Assembly: GCF_008831285.2 (NCBI RefSeq)
Contig: NC_045140.1
Coordinates: forward strand, 27,112,131-27,176,130
Length of the DNA stretch: 64,000 nucleotides
DNA from: Nymphaea colorata
Taxonomy: Eukaryota; Streptophyta; Magnoliopsida; Nymphaeales; Nymphaeaceae
Direction: 5' to 3'
This document shows, piece after piece, positions 26,301 through 39,001 of the stretch. Positions within the stretch are counted from its first letter, which is position 1; the number at the start of each line of letters is the position of its first letter. Below the pieces are notes generated by a model. That model saw only the letters and a list, made by a program, of their open reading frames with translations, made no database searches and had not been told where the DNA came from. Both the position numbers and the translations under genes were made by a program.

Positions 26301-29300
26301 ATGTAAGCAGATCAACAGGAAACAGACAGCTACTTACAGCTTCATTGTTTTGCTTCCTTCTTTTGACTCTGAAAAGTAACCAGAAGCACCATAGATCTCT
26401 TGCATCTGCATATTAAAAAACCAATAGCACTTAAGTGCAATGGAAAAGGCACTCAACACTGGTACAAGGAGAGATCTTCAAGTAAATATTCAGAGAGCAG
26501 CAAATTAAGGATCTCTTCAATGCCAATGGCATGAATAATTGCAAAGACAACAGACCATTGAAACCACTTATAGATCATGGTAAATTATTAGGAGCTGGCC
26601 TTTTTCACAAAAAATGCAGGAAGGGAGAAAATCATAGCAAACAAAAATGTAAAAGAAACCAAGTTCCAAGGAAGCTCTGACATGATGATGCAAAAGAGCA
26701 AGTAGCTAATGAAAATTATAGTTTATGCACGTGGATCTTGTTTTCAATAGTTTAATTTTTACTTATTCCATTTCCAATGGAATTTTATGAAAAAAAAATT
26801 ATCCAATGGAATTTTACTTATTTCATTTAAACATTCAGTTTTAGAAGGTAAACCAACTTTTACATGTAGACATTACAACATCAGATATACTTTTATTTTC
26901 AAGAAGTTGGTATCCAACAAATCTTCTCATGAATCCTAACAAACATGAACAACATATTTTAGTTCCAATGTGATTATTGCCATGTTTTGTTAATCATATG
27001 TTGTCACTAGCTTATAATATTTGCACTGTTCTTCAAAGCATTTGCATGTTCCCAGTGCATGGAATTTGATTTTTTTTTTCTATGTTTTACTACATTAATC
27101 CTTTTTCACTTTTCATAATATTAGTGCTGTATTCTTTTACTTTGGTTTCAGGGTCATTTAAATGAAAGGTCTTTCCCCCATTTGTTGATACAATACACTC
27201 ATATATGTGGACCTTCCAAGCACAGGTTCCAATGCGCTCTTTACTGTAGTAGACCAAACACTTGTATCCGGAGGTCTAACATAGGAAGCTTAGAGCACAT
27301 AAGGATAGCAAGCATCCGTCTTATATTTAGATTGTCTGAATGAAGTGATGAAAGAATCATGTCATATAGTACCAACATTTTAGAACATAAAGTTACTTTC
27401 TGTATGTCTAATACAGGTGCACAGCAGACATGTGTTTGTGTGTTCGTGTGAACATATGACAATGGCCAATGCAGTTTGAGTTCTTCTGCGGCAGGGATTT
27501 TCTTAGGATTTCTTCTCTAAGACCTTAAGATAATGTCAAAAAAATCACAAAATTCCAAGAATTAAAAGAAAATAATAAAAGAGCATATGAAATAACAGGT
27601 TTTGCAGTGTCTTTCTTTCAACAAATACTGATGCTTTCTCATCCAAGAGATGAAATGAGTACTCTTAATCATTTGAGACTGAATATGGCTCGTTCAGTAC
27701 TCATGTTTTTAGCACTTACAGTTTGAGGAATGTCCTTCAGTAACTGTCAAGTTCAAGAAAAGTTTTGGCGCATTACATATCAGAGATAGCACGGTGGCTC
27801 TGCTTTAACTACTGTACTTAATTTAATTTAGTAGGGGCTAATGCATTTCGAGGATCAAATCAATGATACTTGGGCTAAAAAATTAGATAAACTTGTCAAT
27901 TGCCATTATCTGCGACACGTGACAGATGGCATCATAAGTTTCACATTTGACTTACTTCCATCCATAACAACTGGCATTCACAATACATACAAACAAAATT
28001 TCCTATTTGACACACTTCCACCAATAAAAAGTTAACAAGTGGTATTAACTATTAACAACACAAATTAAACAAATGTTTAGAAGAGAAGTAAAGGAAAGCA
28101 ACACTATAAGAAATATCGGTGATGGTTGCTTATATACCAGGACAATATGAGACAGTCACTAAAGATGGGAAGACAGAAGGCTAATTTAAAAATTACTGTG
28201 AGAAGGTCATAACCTTATGATCAAGCCAAGCAAGGTACTTGACAACTGCTGCACCATCCCGGATATGTGCATTTCTTAGTCCATCCAACTCATCGGGATT
28301 CTAACGGCCAAGACAGCACAGTGAGTTCATGCAAACCAAGAAAGCTTGTGACATGACTAAATGCTTCATAAAAACTAGAATCCCAAAATAGCTTTCCTTT
28401 GAAAATGGAAGCATCTAAATTAGTTTTGAAAAAAAAAATTCTCCGACAGAGCTACTATCAAAAGCCCAAGCTACCTTGATAGCCTTTGCAAGAGCCAGAG
28501 GAGACTGCTGGAGAAGAACTTGATCAGATGGAAGGTTAGAATACAAGGCAAAACAGCATGAGCCAGGGTCCATCCATATAAGATTATGCTTATTTTCTTC
28601 ATATTTCTGAACTTCAGTTTGAGACTTGACATCTGATGTGCATATCAGTTGACGAGATGCAAGCAATAGTACATCTGATACCACAGCACCATAATCCTTA
28701 ACCTCGATTCCATTTTCACAGAAATACTTATATATCTACAGCAAGGAGAGAAACAGTCAATGTTGCATCAATGCATTGGTCGGCTGAAACAAAAGAGAAA
28801 GCTCAAGCTCCTAGTCTTCATATACAAAGAGAAATGGGTAAAGAATGCAAGATTTTCTTGCTTAGAACACACTCACGATGGTTCTTGAGCAAATATTAAG
28901 ACACATAAAACCAGTGTACACTACATAAGTTTACACTTCCTGCATGAAATGAAAAGGGAACCTTGTAATGCTGATGCATCAAAAATATAACTGCCTTCCA
29001 ACTAGTGAAGGTAACAAGTCTGATGCAAAAGCTCCATTTCTTTATAATAAAGCAATGAATGACACTAAGATCATTGCATACGATCATTTGCTTTTGCTTT
29101 GTTTAGCATAAGCAAAAGAGTTATTTAGGTGGTTTCAGGAATGTGAAAACCATGAGAGATAGAGAGACATCCACTAACTATTTTTATGGAAAAAGCAGAT
29201 CACCGATTGTGTTGCCTACATTTGCTTTTTCCAGTTCTGCTAAGAGAAAATTCCACAATTATGTTCTACTTGCCCATACACATTAACTAAACTCTAAAGT

Positions 29301-30903
29301 CTAAACTTGTGTTTTTGGGAAATCCTATCACCTCGCTTTACTATTATCTCATCCAGCCAACATTGCAGCACTTCTCACTTTGATAATGAACCAGAGGAAA
29401 TGAAAATAGCCTCATAATGGGCTTTTCTGCATAATATGGATTTATGCCCATCACCAGGACATATGTATGTACAGGAAAAAGCTATCCATCCTTCAAAAGG
29501 AAACCTATCACAGTGGTGTAGACTGTAGACTGTTTAGCCTTGTAAGAGATATATACCATTGTGGTAGTGAGTGGATCATCGTGCACCATCTGATCCCTTT
29601 AAATCAATGCCACTTAAAAGCTTTAAAATTGTTTGAAAAGAACCTCAAAACATGAAGAAGAGGTTACTTCCATGTCTCACCACAAGATTACAAACAAGTG
29701 CATTTGAAAAATTAGCTCCTAGTTTAAAATTTTTTAACTGTGATCTCATCCCTATCATAAAGATAATTTCATATTGAACCTTCCAAGTGCTGTCTGCACA
29801 AAGCCACCACAAAGAAGTAAACGAATGAGGAAGCTCCAAGTAAAGCAATTACACTATTTCTCAGGAGGAAATTGTTACCATGAAGCATGATCAAGATTGA
29901 CATTCAGATTCTTCTGTGCCCAATTTTCAACAATATTCCATGAGCATTCAAAGTTCAGTTTAGATTAATAAATGAAAGCTATAGCAGACATCTATCAGAA
30001 GGGCAAACCTCAGGAATGATTTTTCTCTTGTCCACATAAAAGAAAGCTGAACTCCAAGTTACTATTGCGAATGCATGGACAACAGGATTATAAGACACAT
30101 CATTCCCCCGAATGTTATATAACCAAGCAACCTGAATAAGGCGTTGAAAAAGAAAAAGATGAATAAAATGTGCTTGTTATGAAGGGCTCAACATGGTAAA
30201 ATTGAAAACAATGACCAGAATAAAGGTAAAAACAGCACCTCATCAAGAGCTGCAACAACAATTCCGCAAGCTTTTTCTTGTGCAAGCTTCATCCTTAAAT
30301 CGTTTACCTTCTCTTCAACACTACGGCCAGCAAATTTCAATGGTTGTATAGATACAGGGTGGAAGTCCGGCACAGGCCGGCTTTTCCAAATTTGATCTAC
30401 CAAATTGGTTGATAACTGAATCAGTTTCACTCCAGCCTTGACCAAAGAACCCTCCCATTTTTGTGCAGTTTCTATAGATACGCACCAAGGGTCAATCCCA
30501 ACAGTGCATCCCTTCTCCAGATTCTGAAACAAAATCAAATTTCCATTAAATAAGGCTCCTATATCTCATGATTCTCATCTAGTGATGAGGGAAACCAGGG
30601 GAAAATACAATTAAAGGACCATTAATCTAGCAAAAATCAAATCCAGAAAGATGATTTCAATGTTTTACGCATGATGCAAAATGTTTGAAGATGACATAAG
30701 AAGCAAGAGTCCATTTCTCATATGTGTACCAATAGAACAACTCATATCAAGTTAAACCAAAGATAATTTCCAGCTATGTTGTTAAAATCACCTAGGCAAT
30801 GGGCTAAGCACATTGGTGTGGGTACAGGTGCAGGTGGGGGTGCAGGTGCGAGTATGGAGGTATGGTTTCAGACATGGTAATTCTAAACAATGTGGCTATG
30901 AAG

Positions 30904-30961
<58 letters not shown>

Positions 30962-33900
30962 TCTCCACAAAATTGAAGCAAAACAATTTATAAGTTCACA
31001 TTTAATGCACCAAATGACATAGGTTATAAGTTCAATAGTTCTTTTACATAATTCCATTAAAATTAAAAACATCGTTTCTAACAAAAAAATTATGTTTAAA
31101 ACTTCAGATCAAACTGGATCTGACCCAGACTCTATCTGAAACATATGCAGTTGATCTAGCATACCTAAAAATTTCCCTAGTGACACGAAGATGCCAGCCA
31201 CAACCATTCTCAAGTACATGTTACATAGGCAGTGAATTGAGCCAAAAACCTAGGCAGTTTAGGCGTTTTAGGCAGCCACAAAAAAAAAGCTAACAATACG
31301 CTTTAAAAGTGGCAACCGAACTGAAATTGTTCTCAATGGAAAACATATGATTATCTGATGCATGGCAGACCCATCTGGATCCAATGGATTGGATCAATCT
31401 TATTCGATCAGCTTAATTTTGAGTTTCATTTTGTTTAGTTGACTTTCGGCCATTTCATTCTTTAGGATTTGTATGTGGATCCAAGATTCAAAAGTGATTA
31501 TATCACCTATTTAAAGGGCATGGTTGCTGTTGTTTGTTTTGGGGGATTATTGAAGTTTGATTAACAAAAAACCCTAATTTGTTTTGTTGATCTTCCCTTA
31601 TCCTTTCTTTGCTTTTATTCAATTTGTGTTATATTTTCTTTCGTTTTGTGCCCTCCATGGGATTAGAGCAAGGACCTCTAATCAGAGTCATTATCAACTT
31701 ATAATATCAAACAAATTAAAATGCACGACGACACTTGCATTAAACATTCCATAACAACATAACAAAAATAATTAAAAATTTGAAAGAGAAAATTTGATCT
31801 GGTTGCATAAGTAAAGGTTACATAGCAAAAACAGAGCAAGTTTACAACTTAACAAACACTGCTTTGCAATGTTTTAGAGAATGCAAAAATCTTCTAATTT
31901 CTTACAAACCAACTATTAAATCTATAATTCTGACTTCTAAATCTAAAACCCTGAACTAAAGCCTAAAATTACTAATTTAACAAAACAAAGGAAAAAAAGG
32001 AAACACGTATCCTCATAAATATTCATGTATATACTGCAAACCATTTATATGACTAAAACAGCAGATAAATGTCAAAGTATGATACTTTATGACCAATGGC
32101 TCTTCAAATATCAAGGTATGATACTAAATGAACTTTAGCTATAAGTTCATACATACATGCATGCACTCAACATGAAAGAGAATAAAGAAAAGTCAATTTG
32201 CACAAAACAGAAGAAGAAGAAGAAGAAAAGGAAAGAACAATCATTCCCAAGCAGTAGAAGAGGGAGAAAAAGAAAGAAAGAAAAAGAAAAAATATAGGCT
32301 GTTAAAGGGAGAGAAAAAAAATGTGCTACTGATTGCCTAGGGCGACCCCTGGGTGATGGCTTAGGCATTTTTCAAATGGCAAGTAGCATGAAAGCAGCCA
32401 GCCTAGGCAACCTGCTGAGCATAAGGACAAGTCTAGGCATATTTTAAACATGGATTTCCATTACTCATGCTACTTGAAGCAAAAGGAAACTTACATTAGC
32501 CAGCCAAACCTCCACAACAGGGTCCTCTCCAATCCGCATGAGCTTCCAACGTTCACTCAGTTGCTGTGATGCTTGTAGAAAGTATCTCCCATCGGTCCAC
32601 AATAGAGCCTCATTCATTGTTACAAGTGCCAAGCCTGGGGTAACTCCAAAATTTGAAGTTATAAGGAAAAAAAAAAAGAGAAATGCTAAATGAAAGAAAT
32701 AAACTTAAGGATGTTGACATGATTAACATTGGACACAAATTCATTATTTTATTGTCCAAGTTTTGAGACAAAGCCAAAAAAAAACAAAGTTTGAGAACTG
32801 TGAAAAGGACCAATCATCTGTAAAGCATGGAAATAACACCTATGTAGGCAAAAAGAAAAAAAACAGTAAAGTATCACCTGCACTGCCAGTAAAGCCACTA
32901 ACAAATTCACGCCGTTTGTCCCATGCTGCCACATATTCGCTCTGCAAATATCAGTTTACCAAACAGCTTGTAAATACTGTCAGCAATTTCATAAAATGCT
33001 TGCCACTTTTTGGTCAAAAGAAGAGAACAACTAAGATATTCTCTCTTACTTGGTTCCATTACAAATGAATTTTTTTCACAAGTTTCAAAAAGCATAAAGA
33101 AGACCACAGGATGCCTGAATTATGTGCTTTCTATCACCACAGGTGATGCTTGAAGTTAATTAGATTCAAGTCAAAAGCACAAGCACCCCAACAACCATGT
33201 AGGATCTGCTTGTCAATCATAGAATCTTACTTAGCTCAGGATCTTAGCAGAATGACTGCTTATATTTGTACTGCAAAAGGGGGCTAGAACCCATCACTTT
33301 CTCCAGAATACTTCAAGTAGTAGAGGAGAAGCAGGAGGCAAGTATATCAGCTTTTAGTGAATCAATAAAGAGAATGGTTTGCACTAGATTACCGACTGAA
33401 GCCTGAAACATTGATATTGGGAAACCATACACCTACGATGCATTTGATGTAAATGACAGTGATGAAACTATACAACATACAAGTCACGTGCATATTCCAA
33501 CTGAATTAGATACCTCAAATGTACGCCGATCAGGTTAGCATGAAAATTGTGGATCAAGTAAAAATTATTTATTGACAGCGTTGTTAAATATGGACAGTCT
33601 TTGGATGAAGAAAACCACAAACACTTTCAAGACCTAAAAGGATAAATCAGCAAATAATCTTAAGCGACTATAAGAGCAGATATTCCACTCAAACACTCCC
33701 CCCCAAAGAAAATAAGTTTTGGTGGCAGCGACAATGATCGCTAGTATCTAGTTCTAGATTTTGAATTTGCAAGGGCTTAAAACCCTTCTTGCTTTAGTCA
33801 TTCATTTGGATTAAAAGGTCCAGTGCATCCAGAATTGCAAGACCACATCTGTGATTTGCAGGCCAAAGTATTGAACCACGTGCATGTAATTTGGCCATGT

Positions 33901-35120
33901 GACAAAGCATTCGGGAAAAGCAGATCAAATTTTGTCATGGTCAAACCCTAAAAACTGCAATTTGATAATTTGGTTGATGAAACAAGGCAGAAAAGCATCA
34001 AGTGCATCGGTACACGTAAATTAAAAAGTCATGGCTCTACAGCTAGCAGATTCTTCTGCAAAACCAGTTTTTAGGACAAGAAACAGAAGGTCCATCCTGA
34101 TATACCTATCAACGCATAGAGCTCAAAGTGAAGATGAATTTCATGATGGTTATAATGGGTCCGTGATTACTAAGTTGCAAGAATTTGTAAGGTTTCCTGT
34201 CATTGCTTCATTCGCTTGGGTGGCTTGTCTAACTACCTTGTGAAAGTTGCAGAAGATATGCCAACATCTGGTTTCACAAAATCCTGTCAGCAGTTATTCA
34301 GGAAAGCAATAATCATCCGCCAGATTGCAAAATGTCCACAATATCTTATAGAAAAAAGGTCTTTCAGAACCCTTCAACGAGGTGGAATCTTTCGCTTAAA
34401 GGATATTGTAGATACCTCGTGATCACAGGAGCAAATAGGAACGTGCAATTAGTTGCTAACAGGAAAAGCACAGCCTTAGCTCAAAATAAGAGACCAGTTA
34501 TCCACGTCGAGAAGAAATGCTACCGAGTCATCAAGGATGGTCCACGTAACAACCGCAGCAAAACTGGAAGCTAGAGAGTGAGGTGATGAGAAACATGGAG
34601 GAGCGCTCCAGTATTCGCTAGAGAGTTGTTTCAGATGCCATTGATGAAGAACTTCAATCTTTTCAGTTCAAATCACGTATGGAAGCACAAAAATAACACA
34701 AGGAAACGTTTGCGCTGCCTTGTGAATCGCGATTCCTGATCACAGGACTACACAGAGAATGACGGAAAAAAAATACATTGTACCCAAACAAAAGAGCAAT
34801 TGTTGCATGCGATCCTTTAACACCCATCATACATCCCTCAAGCCAGTGATCGTTGATCGCATGTATAACCCTGTGACTTGCAATTTAAAAGGTTTTCACG
34901 TGTGAATCCCGCAACTAGTGATGAATTAAAGACAAGCGACGGGCCACAGAAAAGGAACAAATGAATGAAAATAAACAAGCACCCAAAGAGAAGGAACAAA
35001 GAGAAAACGAAGGACCTGATGAGCGTCTTCGGAAGGGACGATAAGGGCATCCAGAGGAGGGGTATAGGCGGCCATGAGCGGCCTCAGCGCATCGAGAGGG
35101 TCCTCCTCCATCCTGCCCAT
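20321..35120 (-). CDS. APP1: Aminopeptidase P1 (Xaa-Pro aminopeptidase)
   Basis: This metalloprotease of the M24 family removes an N-terminal residue that precedes proline and is probably cytosolic, since no signal peptide is seen. Sixteen exons were rebuilt on the minus strand: 35016-35120, 32878-32941, 32495-32634, 30239-30523, 30009-30131, 28475-28735, 28214-28300, 26338-26405, 26037-26103, 25585-25719, 25402-25482, 23791-23845, 23577-23681, 23354-23425, 21651-21775 and 20321-20488. They sum to 1941 nt and 646 aa, against about 645 in Arabidopsis APP1 from memory. The two N-terminal creatinase-like domains precede the catalytic domain, where I place the five metal ligands at Asp441 (VDSGAQ), Asp452 (GTTDITR), His515 (HGTGHGIG), Glu550 (TDEPGYYED) and Glu564 (IRLENV). 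Their spacing matches human cytosolic aminopeptidase P to within one residue. The C terminus ends ILAPYLDE...STEPLIASA, as in plant APP1. All splice borders are GT-AG and all phases agree. Confidence 0.96.
22222..22756. repeat. 268-bp tandem duplication in an APP1 intron
   Basis: The block starting CCTTGATATCTTAAAAATGCC at 22222 recurs at 22490 and runs through to about 22756, so two near-identical copies lie head to tail. They differ only in a few bases and in A-tract length. Both copies lie in the 1578-bp intron between the exons that end at 23354 and start at 21775. Confidence 0.95.
24642..24717. repeat. 38-bp tandem duplication in an APP1 intron
   Basis: AACTGTTGATGGGAGGAACC and the following 18 bases recur directly from 24680 with one base changed. 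The repeat lies in the intron between the exons at 25402-25482 and 23791-23845. Confidence 0.9.
30524..32494. other. APP1 intron with repeat-like sequence
   Basis: Besides the compound microsatellite, the intron holds several copies of CCTAGGC- and TTAGGC-type words near 30.79, 31.25 and 32.33-32.44 kb, which are common in degraded plant transposons. No coding region was recognised in it. Confidence 0.45.
30906..30960. repeat. Compound (GT)n(AT)n(GT)n microsatellite in an APP1 intron
   Basis: A GT run, a central TA run and a second, longer GT run lie in the 1971-bp intron between the exons at 32495-32634 and 30239-30523. Confidence 0.95.
32942..35015 (-). other. First intron of APP1
   Basis: A 2074-bp intron separates the short first coding exon (35 codons) from the second. 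It has no recognisable coding sequence or transposon, and open frames up to 80 codons look like chance. Confidence 0.7.
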
Positions 35121-35950
35121 CTCCCTCCCTCTTCCTTCTGTCCTTCCCTACCAAACGAAACTCCCCGAGTTCCCTCGACGCAGTGGAGAAAACTAAAAGA
35201 ATAACGGTGGACCAACCAGCAGAGCCCAAGAACAACCCGCGATGATAGAAGCGATCGTCCCCTTGCTGTTAGCCTTTATAATCGGCCTCCTTTTTTATTG
35301 GGTTTTTTCAGGTAAGATTCGCCGCGGGCTAGGTGTCACGAGTCAAACCACCCTCTTATTCCAGTGGAAAACGAAAAGGCAGCGTGAAGCAATCTATGTT
35401 ATGCGGGTACGTGTGATATACCCTACTACCGCCATGCCGGTAGGGAACCAATGTTTGGTATGGTTATATTTTAAAATTTAAAAATATAATTCTAAAACTT
35501 AATTTTTAATTGAATTTAATTTTTTTCCTACTTTTTGTTTTCCACTTAAATTATATATGTTCTTCTTGTTTATTTTGAGTATATATATATATACCGTCTG
35601 TCATACCCCATGCCAATAATTTCCAAAAAATGACTGGTACCCCACTTATAACTGCACTCATGTGACATAGAAAGCAACATCAATGGATGATTGTGAAAAG
35701 CGATAATCTAGACAATGTGAAAAAATAGAGTTTTATGGAAGCAAATCAAGTTAACACGGAAAAATTTTTTTTGCCTCTCGAGGGTTTGCATGGAACTAGC
35801 TTAGTTCCGATGAAAGTGGGCTGGAGTGGTCTCCTCCCATAAGAGAAGCAATAAAAAAAAATGATATGTACAAATACAATAAGTCACCTGACCTTTAGGT
35901 CAGATTAACCTTTGCTTCCGAGAGCAAAGAAAGAACCTTGAAAGGAAGAG
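35121..35950. promoter_or_regulatory. Upstream region of APP1
   Basis: The APP1 start codon at 35120 reads leftward, so its 5' untranslated region and promoter lie here. The first 200 bases are moderately GC-rich. A TA tract occurs near 35579-35594. No certain TATA box was identified. Confidence 0.4.
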
Positions 35951-35999
35951 CAGAATTAGAAATTCTCAACCTGGCAAACTTCAATACTATGTTACCAAA

Positions 36000-37150
36000 G
36001 TTGTTCAAAAGCAAAGATGCTTTGCAGCTGTGAAGCCAAGATTTCCATTCTGGAGTTGTTGCCTCTACTTTCTATCAAAGCAGAAATCGAGCCGAGCTCC
36101 CTTCTTTGAAAGATATTTTTTCCTGTATGAAGACGCCAAGTTTCCTTGATTCATCACCACTTTAAGACACATAAAGCGCAGACATGCAGAGTTCACCTCT
36201 GTCAATCTCTTCAAGCTCACACCACCTTCGTTCTCAGGAAGGAAAAGAACCTGAGCAGAGACTAAATGCATTCTGTGATTAACTTCAGAATCTCCCCACA
36301 AGAACTTAATCATAATTTCTTCAAGCTTCTTGATTACAGAAATCGAGCACTTCAAGCAGCGCAGCAAGCACAAATTTCAGGAGACAGTTTTCCTGCATAT
36401 GACAGCACATGAGATTTCTATTGACTAAAGGCGATTCTGCATTTTCAACACAACCCGATCCCAATCAGCTGTTGGGAGACGTAAAGGAGATAGTGGGAGG
36501 CCCAGATATTGCGTGGGGAAGGAGTTCTGAACCCATCCAAATTGATCACTAATTTCTCTGATTCGCTGTTCTGACAAAGCAAAGCCAAAAAATTTTGAAT
36601 TGAACTGATTAATTTGCATCCTAGCTAGCAGCCTTGTCAAATTCTCTGAAAGTATATTCTAGACGATGCAAAGATCTATTGGATGCTTTAATAAAGATGA
36701 ACAGGTCGTCAGCATACATGGTAGCCGCCACACCTTCAATACCTCTACCAAAATGAGGGACCTCAATTTTGCGATGCATAAATAATGGCTGACTGAACTT
36801 TTCTTGAAAAAAATTCAAGAACCACCCTTCTTGAGGAAGCCCTCTCTCACCATCAAAAAATCTTCCCTCTCTACCATTTATAAGAAGAGCGTAAGAGGCC
36901 GTAGACACACAATTCATAACCCTATCAACCCAGACGATGGAGCTGATTGTTCTCTTCCATAGTTACCAAGGGACCAGACCATGAATCCTCTAATATAACA
37001 CCAGATGCATTGCCATTTGCAAAAAAATCTCTCATAATGAGAGGTACAGGCTTCATGAATAGCTGGAAACTCCTCAAACCTACCTCTATCTGTCTCTATA
37101 ACAGCGATACGATTTTTCCTCACAATAGTATGAAAATCTCTTTTTGTTCA
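36000..37150 (-). mobile_element. Degenerate LINE (non-LTR retrotransposon) reverse-transcriptase remnant
   Basis: Read on the minus strand, co-linear fragments of a plant L1-type ORF2 appear in several frames. They are the segment before the RT domain (FHTIVRKNRIAVIE... near 37.1 kb), an RT segment with the catalytic YADD at about 36710, then QYLGLPLSPLR near 36.5 kb, and the C-terminal part with FLWGD and a HLVS...EGGVSLKRL stretch near 36.1-36.3 kb. The endonuclease part is absent, the segment between the pre-RT part and the YADD region is deleted, and stops and frame changes break the reading frame. It is therefore a dead, 5'-truncated copy. It lies between the divergent APP1 and PEX11 genes. 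Confidence 0.85.
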
Positions 37151-38215
37151 TAGAACTAGCTTAGTTGTCGTACATCTCCTCCATCTGCAGCCGTATGTCC
37201 CACCTCCTTGTCTTTGCAAAATGGCAGTTGCAGAGCTACAAACTTCTTGTTCTTGCTCTCAAATGATGTTAATGAACAGATGGAATCTATAAAGATCTAC
37301 ATAAATATTGTCGCATAAGGAACAGTGACACAACAAATGTAGAGAATCATCTACAAAGAGAAAAGATATCAATTTCATGTTTAATAATTTGAAGCGCTTA
37401 ATTAAATGTTGCAAAGTTAACATGACAGTAAGGTTGATCCAAACCAAAGGAGATGGTTTAAGGCTACATCGCGTCGTGAAAAATAAGTAGAACACAGACA
37501 ACGAGCCATATATCTGAATTTGCAAATACATGTCCTCCGTTGGCCTATAAAGAGAAAACAGACTCATTTTTTAAACTTATGTATAGCATCTGCGATGTTT
37601 ATTGTTGTTTCGTCAAACACCAAAATAATTTTGATATAATACCTTTCGGGCCACTAAACAGTGAAAATTTTGTTTCCCGGTTGAAGTTGTTATTAAAAAG
37701 ATAAGTGGAGAGAGAGAAAGAAGAACAACTTAAGATGTTTGATTGATAGCACGACTGTTAACTGTGATTAAACTTAAGGTTGCAAATGTGGCTGATTAGT
37801 TGATCAAAACACGCTCAACTTGTCAAGTAAGAATTTGATTAGTAAATCTTAGATAGCTTTTTTCTCTATCTAATTGGAATGTGAGTTCCTCAATTCAATT
37901 CCCTATTTAATTCGTGAAGTAAGGTGGTTTTCTAATATTCTAATGCTTAGTTGTTAATGTTTTTATCGTCAAACGAAAATCTGGATTTGCTTCCATGAGA
38001 ACGGAGCAGAATTCGGCGGTAAATATGTCTGGATTCGGTTTCTCGTGTATCCAGAACCGGCTCTAGTTTTGCTCCCCTACTCATCATAGCGGTCCGCGGG
38101 CTTGCGTGCTGCGAGACGGCATGTAGTCGGCGGCGCAGCCACGCAGGCCGCGAGAGAGATGGTGGCCGGCCTCCTCAAATAGGCAAGGGAGCAGCCTTCG
38201 GTCCGTGCCTGAGCC
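37151..38215 (+). promoter_or_regulatory. Upstream region of the PEX11 gene
   Basis: AT-rich sequence changes to GC-rich over the last 150 bases before the ATG at 38216, as is common at plant gene starts. No gene or clear transposon is seen. No unambiguous TATA box was identified. Confidence 0.4.
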
Positions 38216-39001
38216 ATGGAGGGGAAGAAGCCCCAACATGACGTCCTCCAATCCGACTCTAGGCCCCGCGAGAAGAGGAAGAAGATGGGAGAATCGAGGA
38301 GGGACCTAACCGATCACCTGGAGGCGTACCTCGCCCGGAGGGACGGAGTCGACAAGCTCCTCAAGATCTCCAGGTACGCCGCCAAGCTCGCCCTTGCGTC
38401 CTCCCTCACTGCCGGCCGCCCTGACCTGCACCGACGGCTCAAGAGCTTCGACTCGAGCGTTGGTGTCAGCCGCAAGGCGTTCCGGCTCGGAAAGTTCGTC
38501 CAGGACCTCAACGCCCTGAAGCGGACCCGCTTGGATTCCGGGAAGGGTGTTCTCGGTCTTATTGCCTACGGCGGCGAGGGCGCCTACTACTTCGTCGAGC
38601 AGTTCGTCTGGCTCGCGAAGACGGGCTTGATCGACGGCCGCCGCGCCGCGGGGTTTCAGAGGGTCAGTGCCTGGGCGGAGCTCGTCGGGTATATCGGCAG
38701 CGTCGCGCTGAAGGTGCTGGATCTCAGGACGATCCTCGACGAGGCGGCGCGGTTGGGGACGACGGTGAAGACCCTGAGAGCGGATGGACGGGCAGTCGAG
38801 AACGAGGCAGGCGAGCTGCAGAAGTTGCAAGCAAAAGCTATGCTGAAGCAGCTTTCGATAGTTCAGGATATAGCTGACGCCCTCATGGCAATTGGCGATC
38901 TGCAGGACGGAAAGGGCTTCTTGTCGAACCCGATCGTCATCGCATCTGCTGGGCTTCTCTCTGCCCTCATTAGCACACACAAGAACTGGACGTCCTGCTG
39001 A
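38216..39001 (+). CDS. Peroxisomal membrane protein PEX11 (plant PEX11A/B type)
   Basis: PEX11 proteins bind and shape the peroxisomal membrane and drive peroxisome elongation and division. This gene is intronless in its coding part and encodes 261 aa. Family blocks are RRDGVDKLLKISRY (about 41-55), SSVGVSRKAFRLGKFVQDLN (about 80-99), the hydrophobic IAYGGEGAYYFVEQFVWLAK segment (about 116-136), LSIVQDIADALMAIGDL (about 213-230) and the C-terminal ASAGLLSALISTHKNW, which ends KNWTSC as in Arabidopsis PEX11A. The first 23 residues are basic and unconserved. Met24 (38285) is an alternative start and would give 238 aa, nearer the usual length. A possible 3' untranslated intron follows the stop (GT at 39017, AG at 39194-39195), which is inference only. 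Assignment to the A/B subgroup rests on remembered sequences. Confidence 0.95.
   Translation: MEGKKPQHDVLQSDSRPREKRKKMGESRRDLTDHLEAYLARRDGVDKLLKISRYAAKLALASSLTAGRPDLHRRLKSFDSSVGVSRKAFRLGKFVQDLNALKRTRLDSGKGVLGLIAYGGEGAYYFVEQFVWLAKTGLIDGRRAAGFQRVSAWAELVGYIGSVALKVLDLRTILDEAARLGTTVKTLRADGRAVENEAGELQKLQAKAMLKQLSIVQDIADALMAIGDLQDGKGFLSNPIVIASAGLLSALISTHKNWTSC

Noticed and set aside
38306-38980. 224-codon minus-strand frame opposite the PEX11 gene
   Set aside because: It is the antisense shadow of a GC-rich real gene and has no recognisable domain.
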